Shown: positions 7,576 to 16,068 of the stretch, piece after piece
How the letters are laid out: each line of letters starts with the position of its first letter
Position numbering within the stretch: the first letter of the stretch is position 1
Origin: Mortierella sp. BCC40632
Taxonomy: Eukaryota; Mortierellomycota; Mortierellomycetes; Mortierellales; Mortierellaceae
DNA: 17,752 nt
Reading direction: 5' to 3'
Assembly: GCA_011634665.1 (NCBI GenBank)
Contig: WAEK01000059.1
Span: 1 to 17,752, forward strand
Translations under genes and position numbers: made by a program
The notes under the pieces: generated by a model
The model's input: the letters and a program-made list of their open reading frames with translations, nothing else
What the model was told of the DNA's origin: nothing
Database searches by the model: none

Positions 7576-10183
7576 ATGGGGGAGTATCAATCGTTTCGTA
7601 TTTTGGGGACAAACGACAGTGAAACCATCGAAGTTGATATCATCGATGGACAGAAGGCTATTTATTGGGATGACATTGTGCAAGTCTTTCCAGGAGTTCA
7701 GTATCTCAAAAGCTGCGGCTCCCTCGTTAAAACACTTAGAGACTCAAACCAAGTCAGGTAATAGAAGATCGTGCAGGTGTCCACTTAATTTATGAATGGA
7801 ATGAGACAAGCGAGAGGTAACCAAGCTAATCGACATAACTTATTCTTACAGAATCGAGCCTCTCCGTATCAAGTATCACCCAGGTGTAGTCCTAGATGTT
7901 GTTTTGCCATCTACCTCCAACCAAGCCAGCGTCGACGTTCTGACTGTTTCAAGAAAACCAACCGATCTTTGTCGTCATGGCTCTGGTGAGCTCTCTCTCA
8001 ACCCTTTACTGACCTCCTCCACAGTACCAACTGAGCCTGTATCCGAGCCTGTCTCCGCCACAAAGCTGTTCTCATCTACTGAGCCACGAAAAAGAACCCT
8101 AGCCAAAGGAAACACAATTCACATCCAGGATCAGCTCCTTTCAGCAGCTACCATCATCGAAAAGGCTCGCAAGTCTGGAGAACCATTGACCCACGAGGCA
8201 CTTTCGTCACTGATCTCTTCAAAGTTGGCTCTGGAATGGGAACCCACCTCTGGTTATCAAAAGACATCTATTGATATGTTACAAAGACTTCACGATCAAG
8301 GTGCCTCAACTCAACAGAGTGTTCAGGAGATGTTCGAGATGCTGAAGCAGATGAATGACCGATTGATTTTGATCCAGAGTAAAGCCGAGGCCATCCTGAC
8401 ACAACAGTTGGAACTGGCCGAGTATCCAATTCCTCGGCTGTTTATTGTGTTGCCTGATCCTGAAGAGTCGACACAGTTCAATCCTGCCAGCTGGTTCAGA
8501 ACAAAGTTCCGGCTTTACTTCATTTGTGAGTGCGGCAAGCATACCGAGTCTGAAAACAGCAAGATGTCGACACCACACCACCCTCATCTATCCAAACACG
8601 ATGGATACGTTCTCCGTGAACCAACCAGATTTTTCACGAAATATGGGCCTTTTCTCTTGTTGATGCTGGAGATGATCAAGTTTGCTACAAGTGTTGCTGG
8701 CCATGCTGTGCCAGCTCTGGATAGTCTTAGGATCGCCGATCTGGCTGACAATATCCAACAATCTGTCGAGACGATTACGGCAGGGATCAACTACTCGCTC
8801 GAGTGTATCAATACTCAAGTCATCAAACTTCAAGCATTATCTTCAGAGCAGCTCATCGGCAATCGATCACAGACAGAAATGACACACCAAACCCTGATCA
8901 ACTATCTGAGAGATGCCAAAGGTCTGGAGGGAGTCGAGCTGCGGCAGTTGGGATCATTCTTGAAAGCTTCAGAGGAGGAGAACCTCCTTGGGAATCTCTA
9001 TCGAATGACGACGTCTGAGGGTCATGTTAAATGGGTCTGCCGCGACCACTATCAATCAGGCTATCAAGAGATGTACTCCAAGAATCTCCGCAATGTGGTC
9101 GAGTTGGCTCGTGGAATATTTGACGAGCAGCTCGGAAAAATCAAGATAGATCTAAAGTCCAGGATATCCTCTGAGGAGTTTTACAAGGCCCTCAGTAATG
9201 CCACAGGAATCTTCGAACTTGATGTGACATTCAAATGGGAGTGCACGAAACGCGATCTGGAGGGATTAGAGAAGGCACTTCAAAACGTAACAGTGTGGAA
9301 TCTTCGACTTGATATCCAAGAGTTCCGGACAGGCGTCGCCGATAAACTGTTTCCGTCATCCGCAGCAAATGATACTCTTTTCCGCATCAGGGATCTTCCC
9401 TTTATGAAACAACTTCATATTGTACTGTCGGGAAAGTGCATTGATCTTCTCAAGTCTCCTTGGGATAACACTACTAAGGCATGCAAGGTATCCTGTGAAT
9501 TTCAAAGTCTTTGGAAAGCAAGGAAGAAGTTTGGACTACTAACAGAGGCACTCAAGTCCAACTTGGCTCTGACCTCTTTGGACTTGAGGCACAACTCGAT
9601 CGATGACAACGGAGTTCAGGCACTGTCTGAGGCACTCAAATCCAACTCGACTCTGACATCTTTGAACTTGATGAACAATTCAATCAGTGTCAACGGAGCT
9701 CAGGCGCTCTCTGAGGCACTCAAATCCAACTCGACTCTGATCACTTTGAACTTGATGAACAACTCAATCAGTGTCAACGGAGCTCAGGCGCTCTCTGAGG
9801 CACTCAAATCCAACTCGACTCTGACCTTTTTGAACTTGGGGGACAACTCGATCGGTGACAACGGGGTTCAGGCGCTCTCTGAGGCACTCAAATCCAACTC
9901 GACGCTGACCTCTTTGAACTTGATGAAAAACTCAATCAGTGTCAACGGAGCTCAGGCGCTCTCTGAGGCACTCAAGTCCAACTCGACTCTGACCACTTTG
10001 CACTTGAGGCACAACTCGATCGGTGACAACGGAGCTCAGGCGCTCTCTGAGGCACTCAAATCCAACTCGACGCTGACCTCTTTGAGCTTGTGGGGGAACT
10101 CAATCAGTAACAACGGAGCTCAGACGCTCTCTGAGGAACTCAAATCCAACTCGACTCTGACCTCTTTGACATTTTGGAGCTAA
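7576..10183 (+). CDS. LRR protein with Mortierellaceae-type N-terminal module (837 aa, two exons)
   Basis: Exons 7576-7757 and 7852-10183 give 837 residues. The start MGEYQSF is chosen because the conserved module begins there and an in-frame ATG at 7369 adds only low-complexity sequence. Residues 1-95 form a small module (SFRILGT, YWDDIVQVFPGVQYL, then RIKYHPGVVLDVV across the splice site) that I associate with many Mortierellaceae proteins. A Ser/Thr-rich linker and a helical region follow. Residues about 252-345 hold a second conserved block (IPRLFIVLPD, FRLYFICECG, HLSKHDGY, KYGPFLLLMLEMIKF). Charged helices run to about 600, and LRRs from about 620 to the end. No P-loop, signal peptide or clear membrane segment is visible, so it is probably cytosolic. 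It stops at TAA 10181-10183 by a +1 shift inside the eighth LRR; the old frame would end at TGA 10242-10244. Function unknown; the LRRs suggest binding. Confidence 0.85.
7758..7851 (+). other. Intron of the central LRR gene (94 bp, phase 2)
   Basis: Donor GTAATA after GTCAG, acceptor TTATTCTTACAG, and a CTAAT branch-like motif in AAGCTAATC 20-25 bases before the acceptor. Splicing joins ...SNQV-R to IEPLRIKYHPG in frame. The same donor, similar length and acceptor occur in unit 2 (16259-16351). Confidence 0.85.
9532..10183 (+). repeat. LRR-coding DNA array, 84-bp unit, seven full copies plus a truncated eighth
   Basis: 28-residue LRRs with exposed pairs RH, MN, MN, GD, MK, RH and WG in order. 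The second and third units differ by only about five bases, and the fifth is nearly the same again (all S-I-S-V-N-G-A), which indicates recent unit duplication. The array is two repeats longer than the one at 301-833. Every unit carries N-S-T at the same place, although the protein has no visible secretion signal. Confidence 0.88.
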
Positions 10184-10323
10184 GTCGATCGGAGACAACG
10201 GAGCTCTGGTGCTCTCCAATGATCGATGTCACATTACTATTTGATCGAACAGCAGGACAATTCGAACGAATCTTATTTGACTTTTGAAGAACCTTCACCT
10301 TCAAGTCTACCGTTATGAAAGAC
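10184..10323 (+). other. Out-of-frame LRR tail and 3' flank
   Basis: After the TAA, 10184-10244 still encodes the original C-terminus in the +1 frame (GDNGA, VLSN, RCHITI, TGA 10242-10244), matching the tail of the copy at 780-845. It is followed by 3' flank that aligns with 846-933. Confidence 0.7.
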
Positions 10324-10346
10324 TTTTTTTTTTTTTTTTTTTTTTT
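10324..10346. repeat. T23 tract at the unit-specific breakpoint
   Basis: A run of 23 T where unit 1 has T6, then about 940 bases, then T17. It marks a deletion in unit 2 or an insertion in unit 1 between T runs. Confidence 0.85.
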
Positions 10347-10711
10347 CCTGAGTGCGGAGGAAATGCCAGAAGAAAACTAAAGAGCGGTTTATCTGTACTA
10401 AAGAAAGTTTCATGTTTATGGTCCTGACCCTTTGAAGAATAGTAGTTTGTCCATTTTTTCCAATTAATGATATGAGATTGCAACAGTCAGAAGTCGGAGA
10501 GTCTTTTGATGGGCAGGTTTATTGCTGAAGATTAGAATAATGGAAAACGGGCTCTCCACAGAAATAAGTTTCTAATGGTAGCAATGTGGAGGAGGCACGG
10601 CTGTGGTGGCAATAGGGCAGTCACAAATAATGGCAAAGGACCCAGCTCAAAGAGGACACTGTCCTCAAGGTCGCTGGATCAGATAATGGACTCGAGACCT
10701 CCTTCGTCGTC
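10347..10711 (-). other. Conserved 3' flank of methyltransferase copy 2
   Basis: Near-identical partner of 1898-2286. A minus-strand frame of about 80 codons spans part of it here but is closed in unit 1, so it is not supported as a gene. Probable 3' UTR region. Confidence 0.5.
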
Positions 10712-12021
10712 TTAGTCCTGTATACTATGTAGCTTATTTTCAGCTTCTGTTGGATCCAGGTGGACCTCAAGAATGGAATGTTTGCCACACGTGGGCCACA
10801 CTTGCACAATGTGAAATCCTTCCGCCTGATAAAACACACTGTACTCCTCAACCGTACGCTCCCTAACACGAGGCAAACCGGTCAGCATAACTAAATCAAG
10901 AAGTGCCACTTCTCTTTGCACCTTGGATGTGACGATGACATCCACGATCAGTAGCACTGGAATTTTGCTACCGTTGTAGTTCTCGTTGGTTTTGTAGTGA
11001 AAAACGACTCAGCCATGGCCTGTCGGATGTTGCGCAGGATTCGACAAACATCGGCGTCATTCCCAGTTGTGCACAATGTGGCGCATAAAGTAGACATGAT
11101 ACCCAGCTGGAACTGTTTTAAAAAAGTCGCCATGAATAAAGGTCAGCTTCGTAGGAGTAACTGTCAGAGATGAGATAGCGGCAATATCGTAGATGGTTCC
11201 CCAAGCAATCGAAGGATGCTTTGCCAGCAAATGATTGAAGAAGTTACCATCCGCACCTCTAGCGTCACACAGTCGCTGACCTATATGAATGTCCCGTGGA
11301 TAGTTGGCGGAGATGCAGTCGTCATGATTAACGGGCCAAGGAGCCATCGCGTTGGTAAACACAGTTTGTCGATTGGCATGTGCGGCAAGACGAGCATAAA
11401 GGATGGGCATACCCAGACCTGCAAGACAGGCCTGAATGGCAGATACAGAGTCAGCGGAGTGCGGCGACGCGGTTGAAGCCTGACGTACTGGCCATTCACG
11501 ATCTGGTGCGACTTGTTTGCCCATAAAACCTCTGGCTGTGTACATCTCGTTTCCATATAAATCCATTCCGGCTGCGGCTGATCTTTCATAGCTTGGGTAC
11601 AATACCAATGCAGTCTCGCCAGCTACCCAACGGCTCTCACGTAGTACGGTCACATCACTTGCTTAGAGCGCGCACAAGATGCGCTCGAGAGGATCGGCCA
11701 CAGTACAAGAGCGGGATGCGAGCGTGTTAACGTCTACGCCGTCGGATCGGCATCGACAAGAGCTTGAGCAATGCCTAGATTTACAACCAGATAGAGAGCC
11801 TGATTCTCAAAGATACTCAAGGCGGCATATTGTAACCGCTTATTTATGGGGATGACTAGACGCTGTAACTCAAGCAGGAGATCTTCGGTCTGCCGACGGG
11901 CTTGCACTGTCTCCCAATCCTCAACCTATTTGGGACTGGTGGATTCAATGGTGTTGATGCATCTGACCAATCCGGTCGCTAGATGAGCAGAGGAAGGGCT
12001 GAGCGATGGTAAATCATCCAT
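10712..12021 (-). pseudogene. SAM-dependent O-methyltransferase-like gene, copy 2, disrupted
   Basis: Minus strand from ATG 12019-12021, with the same fold plan as copy 1. The N-terminal helical region runs on through FENQALYLVVNLGIAQALVD, which is frameshifted away in copy 1, and LERILCAL, then stops at the shared TAA 11663-11665. It reopens at A-S-D-V-T-V-L-R-E-S-R-W-V-A-G and continues uninterrupted for about 200 residues through CDARGADGNFF, GDFF and RHIVHNW to the shared TGA at 11057-11059, where a +1 shift is needed to continue N-D-A-D-V-C-R-I-L. An additional base change near 10990 and loss of one T near 10736 move the end to 10712, adding residues after L-D-P-T-E-A-E. Because two lesions are identical in both copies, they are unlikely to be random read errors. 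Substrate unknown; with asnB next door, a small tailoring cluster is conceivable. Confidence 0.75.
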
Positions 12022-12819
12022 AATTGGAGTGGTGCTGGCGGTTCCTCGTTGTATGCCTGTGGTGTTCGGCTAGTGGAGCTAAATGATAAGCATCATTTGT
12101 GTTAGTCAGAAAGCGGTGAGGACACCAATGAGTGCTAAACATGGCAGAAGTCTCTTTTTTTTTTTTGGGGGGGGCAGTAGGGAGCATCTCTTTATGTAGA
12201 GTACTTGAGGGACAACAGAGGGGGCGTCCCTTTTTGAGGGGTAGGGGTAGGAGAGGGCTTCTCTTTTTGAAGGGGTGGTAGAAGGATGGGAGAGAAGCAT
12301 CTCTTTTGAAGGGCAGTAGAGGGATGATAGAGGAGACGTCACTTTTTGATGGGACATATAAAGTGGACCTGTCCTTTCAAAAAGAATGCTCCCTTTTGTA
12401 TAAAGGCCTATCAAGCTATAGCCGGTCCTTCATCAACACTTAAAGTTTACCCACGACAAGTCTTGCTCTCATTTACAGCTGAAGGTACTGTATATAGTAT
12501 GCCTGTCATTATTTATGTTTCAGCTAGTTCCTGGTGACTGGAAATGCACCGTTTGAGTGGGGGTACTCCTGAGATGTTGGGTCTGGCACAGGGTAGCGTT
12601 TATGAAAGGCTGCTTCGACCAGGATGAAGGAGCATTTGTGCAAAAACAACTTGATCATTTTGAAATCCGTAGTAGTTGTTGCCTCTTTATGTAGTTCCTT
12701 GCTCTGGTGATGGTACTAAACGCCTGCTTGTCCATCTGGGCCTTTGGATTTGCCAATACGACTCTTGATGGTCTTTTAGTCGATTTCATTACACCAGGAA
12801 ACAAGAGTTCGGATAAAAC
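12022..12819. promoter_or_regulatory. Divergent intergenic region between OMT (-) and asnB (+), copy 2
   Basis: 798 bases between opposite start codons. It contains a T12/G8 run (about 12155-12174), the minisatellite at 12225-12356, CATATAAAG near 12355 and TGTATATAGT near 12489. The stretch 12495-12819 is well conserved with unit 1 and runs into the asnB ATG. The TATA-like sites are more than 300 bases from the ATG, so their role is unproven. Confidence 0.5.
12225..12356 (+). repeat. G-rich minisatellite, copy 2
   Basis: Four degenerate units with the CTTTTTGA(A/T)GGG core at about 12229, 12262, 12302 and 12341. Unit 1 has about five, with different spacing, so this block has changed length since duplication. 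Confidence 0.7.
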
Positions 12820-14678
12820 ATGTGTGGAATTACTGGTTGGCTGTCCTATGGTCAAGACCTGGAGCTTCAGCGCGACACTCTCCAGAAGATGACAGACACC
12901 ATGGCGTTGCGTGGTCCAGATGCACAAGGCATTTGGATTGATGGCCCAGTTGGCCTGGGTCATCGTCGACTATCGGTCATCGATCTGGAAGGTGGCAGCC
13001 AACCGATGGTGGCAAAGCTCGGCGGCGAGCGAGAGGTGGCTGTCATCACCTACTCTGGAGAAGTCTACAACTTTCAAGACTTGCGTGCTGAGCTGCAGTC
13101 GCGAGGTCATCACTTCCATACACTCAGTGACACGGAAGTTGTGCTGCAGGCCTATGTAGAATGGGGTGAGGACTTTGTCCACAAGCTCAACGGCATGTAT
13201 GCTTTCGCTCTCTGGGATACTCGTACTCAGGAGATGTTGCTGATCCGGGACCGCTTGGGTGTGAAGCCACTTTACTATTTCCCGACTCAGGATGGTGTTT
13301 GTTCGGTTCTGAACCCAAAGCTCTTCTCGCTAACCCGTTGGTACCACGCCGTGTCACAGCCGATGGTCTACGCGAAATCCTTGGGATGGTGAGAACACCA
13401 GGACATGCAGTGTTTGCAGGCATGTACGAGGTGCTTCCAGGCGAGATCGTGAAAGTAAAACCGCCGGGGTATTGTTACCCAACGCTATTGGCGATTGGAA
13501 GCGCGCAAGCATGAACACAACCTCGAGCAGACAATCCAGCATACTCGCGACCTCCTCGAAGAACATCTTGGACAAACAGATTGTCTCGGATGTTCCTCTG
13601 TGTGCCCTGCTGTCAGGCGGTCTGGACTCTTCTATTGTCACAGCCTTGGCCTCGAAGAAGCTCCTTACACGCGGCAAGGCAAACATCAACTCGTTCTCAG
13701 TGGACTTTGTCGACCATGGGGCTGAATTTGAGAGCGACGGTTTTCACCTCACACCGGACGCACCATTCGTCAAGGAGCTGGCTGAGCGACTCGATTCAAC
13801 ACAAAAAAAGATATTGTGTTAGGGACAGTCGAGAATAGCTGACCCGAGCCTGTGCACAAAAGGTCGTCCACGCTCTCGACATGCCAGTCCCTCACTATGC
13901 GGATAAGTGGTTTTCCTTGTACTGCCTATTTGAGGAAGTGAAAAGGCGCGCAACAGTGGCACTCTCTGGAGAAGCGGCAGATGAACTGTTTGGCGGGTAT
14001 CGATGGTTCTTTGATCCAGAGGCAGCCCGCATGAATACCTTCCCCTGGATGGCTATGGGCCATGGTAAACTTTCCGACGACAAGACCCTGTTTGATCGCG
14101 GAGTACTCGAGAAGCTTGACCTTGAGACTTTTGTCCATGATAGTTTTGTAAAGGCTCTTGCCGAGGTATCTGTCCTACCTGGTGAGAGTGCAGAAAATCA
14201 TCGCATGCGGCAGATGACGCACCTCAATTTAACTCGGTGGATGCGCGTCCTCTTAGACCGCATGGACCGCATGAGTATGGCCGTAGGACTTGAGTTACGT
14301 GTGCCGTTCTGTGATCACCCGCCTGATTGAATAATGTTCACAACATCCATGGGATATGAAATCTTTCGATGGGGAGAGAAGAGCGTCCTGCGCGCTGCAG
14401 CCCACGATCTACTACCAGATTCCATCCTGAAGCGAGTCAAAAGTCCTTATCCATCCACGCAAGATCCAGCCTACGAACAAGGATTACGCGAAGCAATGGT
14501 CAAGATCATGTCAGACGACAATGCACCTGTCAAATCACTACTGAACTCTGACCGTGTGAATGCGGCTCTGAACAGGAAGATCGGCACAGTCTCTCATCCG
14601 CGAGACCGCATAGATATGGAACTGGTTATTGGTCTGAACACTTGGTTGACAGAGTACAATGTCACGTTGGATCTTTAG
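12820..14678 (+). pseudogene. asnB: Bacterial-type asparagine synthetase (glutamine-hydrolysing), copy 2, C-terminal half frameshifted
   Basis: The glutaminase domain is open from ATG 12820 to about 13295. It has M-C-G-I-T-G-W with Cys2, RGPDAQGIW, LGHRRLSVIDLEGG, ITYSGEVYNF, SDTEVVLQAY, NGMYAFALWD and RDRLGVKPLYYF. The family's usual N-G-E oxyanion-hole motif reads S-G-E here. A 1-base loss near 13298 breaks it, and further indels follow near 13480 (+1), 13560 (+1), 13805-13860 (several), 14318 (+1) and 14330-14355. Between them the synthetase domain reads normally: S-G-G-L-D-S-S at 13613-13633, GEAADELFGGY at 13968-14000 and MSMAVGLELRVPFCD. The stop TAG ends at 14678, as in copy 1. Protein similarity is to bacterial AsnB of the actinobacterial and proteobacterial kind (from memory), suggesting horizontal origin. 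It is a pseudogene if the indels are real. Confidence 0.87.
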
Positions 14679-15000
14679 CTGGCCAAGTCGAATGACATGA
14701 TGACTTTGGTTTACAGTCCTTCTTGTGACTTCACGAATGTTGTTACATGGATCTAGTGCAGGGAGCTCTTTTTATATATGGTAAGTCATCTTGGATTGCA
14801 AAAACAATGGTTTCCAGGTCGTGACAAGGTCAGAATATGTCATGTCGCTTCTACTCATTATACATGTCAATTCCATATACTTTTGTTCTCTGCAAAGTAG
14901 TTGTTGACAACAGGGAGTGTCCCTCCACGGAGATGGTCTCTTCAGTCCATTAATAAAGCTGACTTTCACGTGTATTATCATCGTCTCTTTTATCAATTAA
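14679..15000 (+). other. asnB copy 2 3' flank / probable 3' UTR
   Basis: Near-identical to 6216-6540. No gene seen. Contains the conserved poly(A) signal. Confidence 0.55.
14952..14957 (+). terminator. Poly(A) signal AATAAA downstream of asnB copy 2
   Basis: An exact AATAAA 274 bases after the stop, conserved in position and context with 6492-6497. Confidence 0.55.
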
Positions 15001-16068
15001 ACTAGGAGTGGCCTAGGCCGACGTCCCGGCTCTATTACGATGAGTGGGGTTTGTAGGGATGTGGGGATGAGTTTGTAGGGAGTATCTGTGTTGCCCTTTG
15101 AGAAGAACTGATATGAAGTAGAAGCTGTCGTAAGAGGGGTGAGTTTCCCATATGCGTATGAATAGTTACTCTGGATTGCTCTGGGTTGGATTCAGAGGCT
15201 CAAGAAGATAGCTCTGTGTCCACCAAACGTTTCTCTGGATGCAGGCAATAGGGACAGGGGAGGTTGGTTTGTCGTATTTGGATGGATGTTTGTGGTTTCT
15301 TGAGTGATCGATGCTGCTTGAATGACAAGACTGGAGACTGCTGTAATTGGTGCCAGTTTCCTACTCTCGGGTATGGTAGACACTTCAACAAGGGTTTAAA
15401 GAAGTTAGCCATACTTTGAGCTCATCGGAATGTATATATTCGGGAAGAAAACCGAGCAGAGTAGAACGGAAAGCAGATCACAGAAAAGCAAAGTCGAAAA
15501 AGGAAAGAACGGATATCATGTGATGTCAAGAAGATAGGTTTGGTTTGATGTTTGACTTGATGATTGACAAAAGCCACAAAAGTAGTCCTTTGTTCAAGTG
15601 TTTATCGTGTGTGTCATTTCAATTTGACCCTGCCACGGCAACTCAGACTCACTGATTTAGTTCTGTCTGAGTGCCAGGGTCTCTTCTTGACACTCTCAAT
15701 AAGTTGTGAGACTAGCAGATGCAACGATTCAAAACGAACATAATGACTGGGGTGAGTGTGGTGGTTGACACTAGTCTCGAGTTGCTTTAATATTGGCGCA
15801 ACAACAAAGCTGAAAGATATGGTTGGTGTAACATCTCCAGTGACAACAGTCGAAGTCAATTGAACAAAGGAATCTATCCAATACTGCTCAGGTCCCTTGA
15901 AAATTTCTCTGTACCCCTGAAAGCATGTACACATAATGGGATGCACTGCCAAAGGTTGAAAAAAACTCCAGGCTCTCAACTTTTTCAGATCTTTTCTTTT
16001 GTTACTCCTCTCCCTTCACTTTCGCCATACATTCACCCATCACTCTTCCTACAATATCGTAATCTTGA
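15001..16068 (+). promoter_or_regulatory. Intergenic region upstream of the third LRR gene
   Basis: Counterpart of 6541-7575, with more substitutions and indels toward the gene. It keeps the GGCCTAGGCC palindrome (15010-15019), the CTCTCAATAAGTTGTGAGA element (about 15693-15711) and a pyrimidine-rich leader before the start (about 15985-16055). No gene seen. A minus-strand open frame of about 120 codons (15614-15979) is not preserved in unit 1. Confidence 0.5.

Larger units (their letters stand above)
1..9230 (+). repeat. Tandem module, unit 1 (LRR 3' end - OMT - asnB - LRR 5' part)
   Basis: First of two head-to-tail copies of a multigene module. Anchors in unit 1 pair with unit 2 as follows: 1 with 9231, 845 with 10244, 1900 with 10350, asnB start 4352 with 12820, asnB stop 6215 with 14678, intron donor 7758 with 16259, and 9230 with 17752. 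The offset falls from about 9.4 kb to about 8.45 kb because unit 1 carries about 940 bp (roughly 940-1880) that unit 2 lacks, and because the LRR arrays differ by two repeats. Coding and non-coding sequence are both duplicated, so this is a segmental duplication, not a gene family in which only exons are similar. Confidence 0.93.

Noticed and set aside
15614..15979. Minus-strand frame of about 120 codons upstream of the third LRR gene
   Set aside because: Closed in unit 1, where indels are not multiples of three; it lies in the promoter region.
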